Shown here: piece after piece, positions 55,501-64,000 of the stretch
Layout of the letters: every line of letters begins with the position of its first letter
Numbering within the stretch: position 1 is the stretch's first letter
Source: Rhynchospora pubera
Taxonomy: Eukaryota; Streptophyta; Magnoliopsida; Poales; Cyperaceae
Assembly (NCBI GenBank): GCA_028095005.1
Contig: CM051462.1
Location: 82,099,846-82,163,845 of the forward strand
Reading direction: 5' to 3'
Length of the DNA stretch: 64,000 nt
Translations under genes and position numbers: made by a program
The notes under the pieces: generated by a model
What the model saw: the letters and a program-made list of their open reading frames with translations, nothing else
What the model was told of the DNA's origin: nothing
Database searches by the model: none

Positions 55501-56700
55501 CAAGGTCAACAACTTGTTCTTTATTACAACATCAAAACCATCCATGTCCAAACAAGAGATAGAGATAATGTTTCGAGTGATAGAGGGAACTAAAAATACA
55601 TCCTTTAGTTCCAACACAAAACCGGAAGGTAAAGTTAAATCCACGCTCCCAATGGCCATAGCGGAGATGCACGTGCCATTCCCGACGCGGAGTTGAACTT
55701 CACCTTTCTCGAGCCGCCTCCTATTCTTTAGGACCTGCACATTTCGACAAATGTGAGCACACGAACCGGTATCGAATACCCAATCGGTGTTAGAGGTAGC
55801 GAGAAGGGTTTCGATGACAAATATACCTGAAGAAGAAGGTTGGACGGTTCCCGCCTTCTTGTCGGCAAGGTACTTGGGGCAGTTTCTCCTCCAATGACCC
55901 TTGTTGCTACAGTAGTAGCAAACGGTCTCGGGAGTGGCCGGGTTCTTCTTCTTCTTGGAACCCACGGGAGCACCCTTGGCCGAACCTTGGGGCGTCACCG
56001 GGCCTTTGCCCTTCTTGGCTTTACGGCCTCGCTTCTTGATCTTTTTGCTCTTGTCACTCACAGCAAGAACATCCTTTGGGCCCTTCTCCTTCTTGAGACT
56101 ATCCTCCGTCTCAACGAGCATGTTTTGGAGATCATCCATGCTCTTGTCCATGCCATTCATCCGGTAGTTCACAACAAAACCGGTGAAGCTTGGAGGGAGG
56201 GAGTTGAGAATGAAATCTTGAATCGCACCCGTAGGAAAGGGCGTATCAAGCTTTTCGAGCTGCCGAAACAACCCCGCCATCTTCATGACGTGTGGCCCGA
56301 CTTCATGACCCTCCGCCAAGCGAGTGTTGGCGACGGCCTTGATGAGACGGGCCCTTTCGGTGCGGGCCTTGGTTTGGAACATGTTCTTGAGACGAGTGAT
56401 CATCTCAAACACTCCATATCCACTATCGATGAACTCCTTTTGGAGTTCCGATTCCATGACCGCAACCATCAAGACCGACATCTCCATGTCGTCATTGACG
56501 TGCTTCTCATATTCCTCTTGCTTATCCTTTGGATCGGTGTCCTTAGGAGCAGAGGGAATCGGAGTGGAGAGGAGGTACTCCCTTTTTTCAAACCTAAAGG
56601 CAAGCCTTAGGTTGCGGTGCCAATCCAAGAAATTAGCACCATTAAAGGCGAGTTTCTCTTTCTCAAGAAGAGAACGAAGCGTTAAAGAGGAGGAAGACAT
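52537..56700 (-). CDS. Copia gag-pol polyprotein
   Basis: This is a single uninterrupted frame of 1,387 residues. Gag occupies about the first 300, with a CCHC knuckle near residues 261-274 (CYYCSNKGHWRRNC). The protease active site is VFDTGSCAH near residue 310. Integrase begins with the HHCC zinc region (HCRLGHINEKR...CESCLMGK, near 444) and includes the core segments LVHTDVCGPM and VLRSDRGGEYLS. Reverse transcriptase has the YVDDILLIGND motif near residue 1056. RNase H follows (TDASFQTDRDD near 1227, SVTEAEYLAAGEAAKEAVW). The order integrase before reverse transcriptase defines Copia. Length is usual for the group. No stop or frameshift is present, so the polyprotein should be functional. 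The frame ends just before the polypurine tract. Confidence 0.95.
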   Translation of the reverse strand: MSSSSLTLRSLLEKEKLAFNGANFLDWHRNLRLAFRFEKREYLLSTPIPSAPKDTDPKDKQEEYEKHVNDDMEMSVLMVAVMESELQKEFIDSGYGVFEMITRLKNMFQTKARTERARLIKAVANTRLAEGHEVGPHVMKMAGLFRQLEKLDTPFPTGAIQDFILNSLPPSFTGFVVNYRMNGMDKSMDDLQNMLVETEDSLKKEKGPKDVLAVSDKSKKIKKRGRKAKKGKGPVTPQGSAKGAPVGSKKKKNPATPETVCYYCSNKGHWRRNCPKYLADKKAGTVQPSSSGIFVIETLLATSNTDWVFDTGSCAHICRNVQVLKNRRRLEKGEVQLRVGNGTCISAMAIGSVDLTLPSGFVLELKDVFLVPSITRNIISISCLDMDGFDVVIKNKLLTLFRNEVRFCDAHLLNGLYLLDSSGLILSVENDNRKRKISHENATLMWHCRLGHINEKRIKRLQTVGLLDQFAFEPIDTCESCLMGKMTKAPFPNKGTRANDLLDLVHTDVCGPMSICARGGYSYFITFTDDHSRYGYIYLMRHKSESFDKFKEFKNEVENQLGRKIKVLRSDRGGEYLSHEFGNYLKECGIVPQLTPPGTPQWNGVSERRNRTLLDMVRSMMSQADLPMSFWGYALETATFTLNRVPSKSVEKTPYELWFKKKPSMSFLKIWGCEAYVKRLVSDKLGPKSDKCHFVGYPKETKGYYFYNRNENKIVVARYGVFLEKEFLSRRSSGSNVVIEEIQEPQQQSMPQVGNVVVPNVVPNEVAQNVDAPNEVVAEPIPQVVVEEEVHEQAPSNENSNISRVDDVEEAPSLEVQEQSPQTVVEQVQEPQTSTLRRSARPSRPPIRYLGLHDILVMENDEPLTVDDMRKKTDSKEWLKAMESEMQSMYDNKVWTLVDLPNGVKPVENKWIFKRKVDMDGNLTIYKAQLVAKGYKQIHGIDYEETFSPVVMFKSIRIMLAIAAFYDYEIWQMDVKTAFLNGNLEEDVYMTQPECFVDPKNANKVCKLQRSIYGLKQASRSWNKRFDEEVKKLNFSQSEKEPCVYKRFSGSVVVFLVLYVDDILLIGNDIPELNAVKDSLKKVFSMKDLGEAAYILGIKIYRDRSKRMLGLSQDAYIDKVLQKHNMANSKKGFLPMSHGIYLSKTQGPTTETDREYMKRFKYPSVVGSIMYAMLCTRPDVAHPISVTSRYQANPGMAHWTAVKNILKYLKRTKESILVYGGDQELVVTGYTDASFQTDRDDSKSQSGFVFLLNGGAVSWKSSKQDTTADSVTEAEYLAAGEAAKEAVWIKEFLTELEVVPSISGPVDIYCDNTGAIAQSKEPRSHQKTRHILRRFHLIRQLVNDGWVKVKKVDGAANTADPLTKPLSRAAHELHVASMGIRRMPDWL

Positions 56701-58775
56701 CTACAACAATTATCGAATTAAAGGTCAATTAGTTTTATGTTTTTAGTTTTAACAAAAGTAAAACTTTCACTACACTTTTAAAGTCCCTAAGTATAGTGAT
56801 TTCCAAGACCCCTATTTTCATCAAAATGGACCTGCTATGGCACGTCATCCAAAATGATTAGATAAGGTAGGTTCTCCAACCAATCATCTTACCATGACTC
56901 TTGGTTCGCATGAGCGAACTTCGCCCCGATGTCCAAACTCTAGTTGGGTCCATCGAAAAAGTCACTTCTCACTATTTGCTCCTTGCAAATCTTATCTATT
57001 TGCACCCCGACTACCGAATTGGCAATCATGACGTCCGCTTGGGCGGACCGCGCCATGAGTGACAATCGGCGTGAAGGGGATAGAGAGAAGGAGGGCGATT
57101 TAACTTATTCGTTTTAGTTTGGGACAAACAATTCATATGACACTTTGTTTGGTGGTCGTGTAAGCATACACCCATACCTAACCTAACAAAATAATCATAT
57201 AAGCATCTCATAGTTGTGGGTTTGTATGGCTCCCGCTTGCATTAGTTTCGCCACATCGTCCATGGAGCAAAACTAATCTAATTCATGCCCTCCCACTAAA
57301 TTCTATAAGGATCTAAATCCTATATAAAATAAAGGTGCAAAATACATGTGAAAACATCCTATTCCCATCCTAACCTTAGGGGCATGCAAGCCTCACAAGT
57401 TACATCAAAAATTAATCAACAAATTAATTAATTAATGGCACCAAAGGCCGCATTACAAACATTCACACATGCATTCATTACAACCACAAGGCATTGAGTC
57501 TTGAGCCATACTAAACCCACTATCCACCTACAAAACAAAGTTAGCACATACAAGAACTTTGTTTCCAATTAACGATTTTCAAGCATCTTTGCGTATCGTT
57601 TGCCATAAGTAAATTCCGTGTACAAATCCTCAATTTTAAACAACAAAACTTGTTTAAATTCATTTAGAAAGTTCTTTCAACATCCCATAACAGAAAGGAG
57701 ATCAAACAAGGAGTTTTCTAATTAATTTCAACTAGTTTGAATATTTAGAAAAACAGTAATTTATTAAAAAACGTAACTAATGGAATCCAATAAAAGCAAA
57801 GGTTTTAGGTCTCCAAAAATTCTCAAATAAATTACTTAAGCTCCTTATCATAGTTGTGATTACCAGTAAAAATTTCAAGAAGAGATCTTACACCATCTGG
57901 GAGAATCAAAAATGACAAATCTCTTACAAGTGCACGAAACACCGTTATGAGATTTTCAGATTATCCTCTCAACCATTTGGTCTGTTAGACCACCTTCTAA
58001 ACAGTTTTTATATATACAATATACATAGAAAAACTTGCTTAATCTATAGCCTAACTATTCATGAAAAGAAAACCACCAAGTTTAGTTCAAAGAGTTCGAG
58101 TTACTAACTGAACAACCAACAAATTCTGTACTGGAACAGACTGTCGATCGAAAAGTTCTAGCCTAGTTGAAGGTCCAAATCTCCACGAAAAATTATGAAA
58201 CTAATTTTCCTGGAATCCTAACTCAAAATAGAACAACTCCATTTAAACAGAATTTTTAAAGGAGTTCTCAGTTGGTACAGTTTATTAGAACAATCGATTT
58301 GCTCAACAAACTGGATCTGACAAGTTCTTCCTTTTCATACTTGAAAACCCACAAATTAATCTGAGCCATGCAACAAATTTTACATGCTCAGAAAGAGCTT
58401 CAAGTCCTCTTTAAATCTAGCCATAGAACACTGGTACTTATATTCAAAATATAAATCTTTCAAGCCATTCAAACAGGACAGTGCAAGCAGAAACTGGTTC
58501 TGCGCACTGTCGCCATTTTATTCACAGTAAATCTATACTAATTCAGAAAAATGTGAATCCAACGCCAAACGAATCACAATCCACAGATCTACAACTTTCA
58601 TGTAGATGGAAAAAACTTCCAGAGAACTTATCAAAGCGAAAAACGCGAAACAACACAGAAAATACCATTTCCAGACAGCAAACAAACGCATCATCTCTAC
58701 TAATCCGTTAATTAGCCAATTTCTCTTAATTAAGTGTCAAAATAGCTTAAGTACGACCATGTGCTCTGATACCAC
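56701..58775 (-). other. Copia untranslated leader with primer-binding site
   Basis: Between the 5' LTR and gag lies about 2.07 kb without a meaningful frame. The primer-binding site TGGTATCAGAGC (minus strand, about 58761-58774) starts it. Packaging and dimerisation signals would be expected here, but none can be identified by eye. Confidence 0.8.
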
Positions 58776-60533
58776 TGTTAGTTGAGTGCATAATTTTCAT
58801 TTTATGATTAAATACTACTAATTATCCATAAACAATCATGCACAAACACGGATCTTGCACTAAGCCATTCACACAAGAGAGAAAGGTTCAAGGTATACCT
58901 CTCTTGAACTAGTAATCAAGAGGCTCGAACCGGCTAGGTTGTAGGTGGTTGTGCTCACGTCTAGCTCGCGCCTCCTTGTCGAATCGCCTCGAGTCCACTT
59001 GGTATTAACCAAATCCTCTACAAGTTATGCTAGTAACTTGGAGGAGATGCCTAATCCCTAGCTTTCTCAATTCTTCTAGCAAATCAACAAGTTATTTGTG
59101 GAAGAATGGAGGGCTCAACACATGAGCAATAGGGAGAGATGGGAGAGAGGGAGGCGCACTCCAAGGGAGGGGCGGCTAGGTTAGTGGGAGAGAGAGAGAG
59201 GGGGATTTGCAACCATCCACATCCTTATATAGAGTGCAAACCCTACCTACCTCACACTAACTATTTACCAAATTGCCACCCCACCTACCACCTTGTTTGG
59301 CCGGCCACAATAAGGGCCTTTATGGGCCAATTGCATTGCCTCATGGGTCCACTTAATCATTCATTAAATGGCCTCTCTTGTTGCTCTCAATTTGGATCCC
59401 TATTGGGCCTTTAATTAATTATTTAATTAAAGCCCTATAGAATGCACATGTGTTAAAATAAATAATTATTAACTTAATAATAATTATTTAGGGATTAGAT
59501 AATGCATTAATTTATTTCTATATGATCCCTTTGATTTAATTAATTATAACGGTCTACAACGCTATTTAATTAATTAATCAACTCATCATATTTTGCAATA
59601 CCAATTATTGCAAATAAATAAATAATGCAAGCATGGTTAAAACACCAATTCTGTGTGACCCTTTGAGGATTTATGCTACGTTGGACATGGAGTTAAATCG
59701 CTATTTAATTCCAATAATCATAAGCGGTATCTAGCAACACGTTATGATTCCCAATTCGCATAAATAGTGTACAGCTACAATATTTCAATCCTGCATAAGA
59801 GAATAATAATATATCTCTATTTTGATTCCTATGCCTCACGATATCATCGTATAATCCAAGATAGGAATGTGTCATTCTTGCAGATTATACGTTTCTTGAT
59901 CTAGAGATAATTGTATCAGTTGCTAGCAAACAATCTATCTCCATCAAGGGGCCCAAACAGATATCGTCACTCACTAAGTGAATTAATGAGGGACATACGG
60001 TTTTCTTGACTATTTAACTTTTCCCCGCACAATTCAAGAGAACATAAATAACGTCCGTATAGCAGCCCTTATCGGGAATCAGCGGTAGACGATATTTATT
60101 GAACCTATCCTCATGTGGAAAAGATAAATATCTCAAACTTAGAATCAAAATCATAACGAAATAAATAATGACACCAAAACACAATCCATATATTTATTTC
60201 GTTGGGTCATGTCCTGTACTATGTTCAAATAACATAAACATATGCAATTAAGTTGGTTACTCTTAACCTTTGATTTATAGAACTTAATCAACACTTAACT
60301 TGCATACTAATCTTATTGATAATTAATGTTCCTTGTTAATTATCAAGATTATGGACGCTTTAGATTTATTGTTGTCATTTACTACTAAATGAATCACAGT
60401 GATCTATAATTCAGATCCTCAACCTGAATGAACTGTCAACACATAAATCAAGGAACAAATGATATAAAATCATCCATAACATAAAACCATAGAAGTAGCC
60501 AAAAAGATTGGCTTCTAGGACATATCTCTAACA
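58776..60533 (-). repeat. Copia 5' LTR
   Basis: This is the upstream LTR in transcription sense, with the TATA box at about 59223-59234 driving the element. Same length (1,758 bases) as the other LTR; no difference was noticed. Confidence 0.95.
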
Positions 60534-63511
60534 GTTCCATCACTTGATATGGCTACTATTGTAACTCCGCTGTTTTGTACTGTGCTTTTTCCATCTTGTT
60601 TTTTTGTATACCAGGTGAAACCATTCAGGTCGTAACCTTGATAAGTGTGCACATTGGCGTTGGGACCTTTGGCAAGACATTTCACTGTTTCATTTGAAGG
60701 TCGGGACAGTGAGACCTTGTTTCTGAACCATTTCACAAAATTTTTGTTGTGTTCCTTGGTGATCCAATTTTCTTATCTCTGAGGATTCTGCTCTCGCAAC
60801 TCGGCTATGTGTTCATTAACATAAGGAGACACAACAGCGACTTGTTGCAGAATTTTAAGATGATCTTTTTCTCTCTTTGCAAGGTCCATTGTAATTACTT
60901 TCATACCAATTATGCTTTTCCCTAAGAGCCTACCTTCGTGTCTATTTTTGGGCAGGCCAATAGGTTGAACTCCATCTAGATAATCATTATAAAAATCAAT
61001 AATCTCTTCTGCAACATATCCTTCAATTATGCTTCCTTCTGGTCGAGATCTGCTTCGGACTAACCCTTTCAACTGACCCATTTCTCTTTCAAAAGGGTAC
61101 ATGTACCGCAAAAATATCGGACCGCACTGTTTTATTTCTCTGACTAAATGAATGGTCAAATGCACCATTACAACGAAGAACGAGGGGGGAAAGTGCATTT
61201 CCAACTCACATATGGTCTGAACCGCATCTGTTTCCAACTGAGTAAGTTTTTCAGGATCGATCACTTTAGAGCAGATTTTATTGAAGAAGAAACACAACTT
61301 AGTGATAGAATTTCGAACTTCTTCTTTAAAACAGGCTCGGATTGCAACCGGAAGCAACTGGGTTAACAACACGTGATAATCGTGTGACTTCATTCCAATC
61401 AATTTCATATCCTTTGTAGATACCTTTCGTGAAATATTGGAGGAATAACCAGTTGGAACCCTAATAGACCTCAAACACTCCAACAAACTGAGTTTCTCTT
61501 TTTTAGTTAAAGTATAAACAGCATTAGGTAACCAATCCCGTTTCTTACTATTGTCTTCCTTTGCAGCTAGTTCCAGTCGAATTCCCATTTCTATCATGTC
61601 TTTTCTCACATTAACATTATCCACTTTTCCTTGAGGATTTAAAATCAAAGTAACCAGATTTTCACAAATGTTCTTGATTATATGCATCACATCCAAACAA
61701 TGTCTGACATCCAGATAAGTCCAGTATTCAAGGTCCCAGAATATAGACTTCTTCTTCCAAGAACTCTTTTCTGGAATTCTATTCACAAATGGTTTCCCCA
61801 ACTGAATTTTAAGATCCTTAACACTTTCATAAGTCTGTCTTCCAGATTTTGGTATAGGTGCCCGGCGGGTTTCGGTGTTGCCATCAAATTTGTTCCTATA
61901 AGGTGCCCGACGGTATGGGTGATGACGGCTTAAAAATCTACGGTGTCCCAAATAGACTGTTTTTCTACAATTCGATAGCCATATCGAATGTGTTTCCTCC
62001 ATGCAAACAGGACATGCCTTTTCTCCTTTGTTCCTATAACCCGACAAGTTTCCGTACGCGGGAAAGTCATTAATTGTGCAAAATATCATCGCACGCAAGG
62101 TGAAATGACTTCTGGAATGCGCATCAAAGACCTTCACTCCGTCCTTCCACAACCTATCAAGGTCCTCTATTAACGGAGCCAAGTAGACATCTATATCGTT
62201 TCCGGGTTGTTTTGGACCAGAAATGAGCAACGGCATCATAAGATATTTTCTTTTCATGCATAACCAGGGAGGAAGGTTGTAAATAACCAACAAAACTGGC
62301 CAGACATTTCGGTTGGTACTCATGAGACCGTAAGGATTCATTCCGTCCGTGCACAATCCCAATCTCAAATTTCTAGACTCGCTGCCAAACTCAATAAAAT
62401 GACTGTCTATGTTGTTCCACTGGGGTGAGTCTGCTGGATGTCTAAGCTTTCCATCTTTCTTTCTGCCTTCTGCATGCCACCTCAACAGTTTAGCATCTTT
62501 TGAATTACTAAAAAAACACTCAAACCTTTGTATTATAGGTAGATACCACAATGTTTTCGCAGCTGGTTTCTTCTTCCATGGACTATCTTCTTCGTCATCC
62601 AAATCACCGTCCCTTTGTCTATACCGGGATGCATTACACTTTGGACATTTCTGGAGGTTCTCATACTCATTTCGAAACAATATACAATCATTCGGACATG
62701 CTGCAATTTTCACTATATCTAATTTCAAAGGACATAATAATTTTTTGGCCTTATAAGTTGTATCTGGCAATGTATTGTCTGCTGGAAGCATTTCTCGCAA
62801 AAGACCGAGCAAAGATGTGAAACTCTTATCGCTCCAATTGTTTTTAGCTTTCAAGTTATATAACTTAAAAACAGTTTTTATTTTTGAGAATTTATCTTCA
62901 TTGCAACCAGGATATAAGGGTATATGAGAGTTTTCATCCAACTTTTGAAACACATCAGGAACATCATCAATAAAATCATTGGGTAATTCATTCATCATTT
63001 CATCCAAATCATTTTCTCTAATGTCATCATTATATTGTGGTTCACTTAAATTTTTTATATGATCATCACCCACTATTACATTATCCTCTATATCATGCCC
63101 CCAATCATTTTGTACAATATTTTCAAAATCATCAAATACATTAATATTGCTCCTTCCAGCATCTAAATTTTCTTCCAATTTTTCTCCATGTGAAACCCAA
63201 CGGAGGTATTTTGGTGTTGTCATCCATCCACGCTGAATCAGATGTGATCTAATCACTTTACTATCTTGTCTCTCAAAGTTCAGACAGTGTTTACAAGGAC
63301 ATAAAATTCTGGGCTTTCCAGTCAACTTTCGATGTTCTTCTGCACATTTTATGAACTCATCAACAAGTCCAACAAATTCATCTGATATTCTTGAATAGTC
63401 AAACATGTACTTCTCCCTCAGATCCATCTGTATATATCCAAAAGCCAAGGTTTAGGGTTTATAGATTTAATGCAATATATTAGATTTTTGGGCCGGTTAC
63501 CATCCTAGCCC

Positions 63512-63801
63512 GCTCTTTGGATACTCTTGTCTCATTGGCGAGCGTACGTTAGATGCAACGTATTGTCTGAGAAAAATTCGGCAGCATTTCCCCTTATGTT
63601 CCCTGAATACGCAAACACACGATTACTCGTGCGTACGTACCCGTGGGAACATAAGAGGAAATGCCGTCGAATTTTTCTCACACAACACGTTGCATCTAAC
63701 GTACAGCTCGCTGTCCTAAATGAGACAAGATAGTATCCAAAGAGCAGTACTCCCGACCGGGAGTACTATCCGAGATTAATCCCTAATGGATTAATCTCGG
63801 A
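63512..63801 (-). other. Three-hairpin module in the tnp2 leader intron of CACTA-2
   Basis: On the minus strand the order is the same as in CACTA-1: a 14 bp stem (63769-63801), a 10 bp stem (63746-63767, AGTACTCCCG with its complement, loop AC/GT) and a 234-base hairpin (63512-63745, ends GCTCTTTGGATAC and GTATCCAAAGAGC). It lies about 85 bases before the tnp2 start codon, within the predicted leader intron. Sequence is clearly related to the CACTA-1 module, with scattered substitutions in both arms. Confidence 0.85.
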
Positions 63802-64000
63802 CGGGCAAGACCTAAAATAGTTCAAATTCCGGCATTTTGGTCCTACATGACAATACTTAACTAATAGATGCAAATGTCAATTAACCAATATGTATATGCA
63901 TAGTAAATCGAAAAAAATCCAAAAAAAAAATATTGAGGGTTAAAATAAAAATTACCGAAATTGTCTTCTCTCAATCCGCCCTCTTCCTCTTCAATAGAAA

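Larger units (their letters stand above)
50667..60533 (-). mobile_element. Complete Copia LTR retrotransposon (Angela/BARE-like), 9,867 bp
   Basis: Two direct LTRs of 1,758 bases (50667-52424 and 58776-60533) flank a 1,387-codon polyprotein on the minus strand. The target-site duplication GTTCC lies at 50662-50666 and 60534-60538. Next to the 5' LTR on the minus strand is TGGTATCAGAGC, the standard primer-binding site for initiator tRNA-Met; next to the 3' LTR is a polypurine tract AAGTGGGAGAT. The LTRs begin TGTTAGAGATATGTCC on that strand, similar to Angela/BARE-type elements, which also have LTRs near 1.7-1.8 kb. An untranslated leader of about 2 kb (56701-58775) precedes the coding region. 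Everything expected of an active copy is present. Confidence 0.95.
50100..63427 (-). pseudogene. tnp2 transposase of CACTA-2, disrupted by stop codon and Copia insertion
   Basis: The start codon at 63427 follows an acceptor (ATACAG). The frame runs 884 codons to a stop at 60773-60775. Domains in order: Transpos_assoc (CPCKHCLNF, WVSHGEKL), an acidic linker, YPGCNEDKFSKIKTVFKLYN, the Transposase_21 core (APLIEDLDRLWKDGVKVFD, FCTINDFPAYGNLSGY, ACPVCMEET, GHRRFLSRHHPYR), and a DUF4218-like region (MHFPPSFFVVMVHLTIHLV, RYMYPFEREMGQLKG). After the stop the same frame resumes (ENWITKEHNKNFVKWFRNKV) to 60534, where the Copia element intervenes. Beyond it, coding resumes from 50666 to 50337 with the DUF4216-type segment (FECKWVLKSG, QVFYIADPADKG), and a final exon 50206-50100 (GTPQPIEEL, to stop). 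The insertion junction keeps frame when one 5 bp duplicate is ignored. In its present state it cannot make the full protein. Confidence 0.85.
43253..64000 (-). mobile_element. CACTA element 2, two-gene, right end outside window
   Basis: The left end is CACTACGCCATATTATT at 43253, followed by subterminal repeats of TTTAGTACCGGTTTTTA type. Genes are read on the minus strand: tnp2 first (63427 to 50100), then the Transposase_24/Ulp1 gene (47205 to 43814). The right terminal repeat was not seen and must lie beyond 64000, so size and target-site duplication cannot be given. A Copia element of 9.87 kb has inserted into tnp2. Next to the left array both CACTA elements have a similar stretch around GGGGCTAGC, supporting a shared ancestry despite different terminal repeats. 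Confidence 0.85.

Noticed and set aside
55840..56610. 256-residue plus-strand frame
   Set aside because: It is antisense to the Copia gag region, with no recognisable domain.

Overview
The window is nuclear DNA of a flowering plant. Evidence: spliced genes with GT-AG introns, an L-type lectin receptor kinase, a DUF4408/DUF761-type gene, plant LINE, Copia, CACTA and hAT transposons, and fragments of plastid genes. The species cannot be told from the sequence. Most of the window is transposon-derived; only two loci look like host genes, one of them broken.

Layout. (1) 1-5.75 kb: AT-rich repeats, a relic LTR end, a recent 0.73 kb tandem duplication and foldback elements. (2) 5.9-10.8 kb: a lectin receptor-like kinase with a frameshift in the lectin domain, interrupted at its 3' end by a 2,695 bp non-autonomous hAT element (8 bp TSD). 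(3) 10.9-14.9 kb: a scrambled mosaic of organellar fragments (ycf2, psaB, trnV-UAC, LSU rRNA, rpl2, petB) with a Copia scrap and a Tourist-like MITE. (4) 15.27-16.15 kb: an 878 bp TIR element with 8 bp TSD. (5) 16.64-23.10 kb: a full-length LINE on the minus strand with 15 bp TSD, open ORF1 and ORF2, but a frameshifting lesion at the start of the endonuclease. (6) 23-30.7 kb: AT-rich DNA with a truncated LINE and MITEs, then an intact two-exon DUF4408/DUF761-type gene on the minus strand. (7) 34.55-40.49 kb: a complete CACTA element (TSD GAG) that has lost its middle, joining the tnp2 N-terminus to a Ulp1-protease gene. (8) 43.25 kb to the window end: a larger CACTA element on the minus strand, running out of the window, with tnp2 and a separate 12-exon gene encoding a Transposase_24-like plus Ulp1 cysteine protease protein; a 9,867 bp Copia element with LTRs that look identical (1,758 bp) sits inside tnp2.

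Most notable points: the second CACTA gene reads through 12 exons without a lesion and keeps a His-Asp-Cys protease triad; both CACTA elements carry, in the intron just before the tnp2 start codon, the same three-hairpin module (one hairpin about 231-234 bp) although their subterminal repeats are unrelated in sequence; and the second CACTA gene has a leader exon followed by three candidate acceptors, each immediately before a different start codon. All family names rest on motif recognition by eye; no database search was run.
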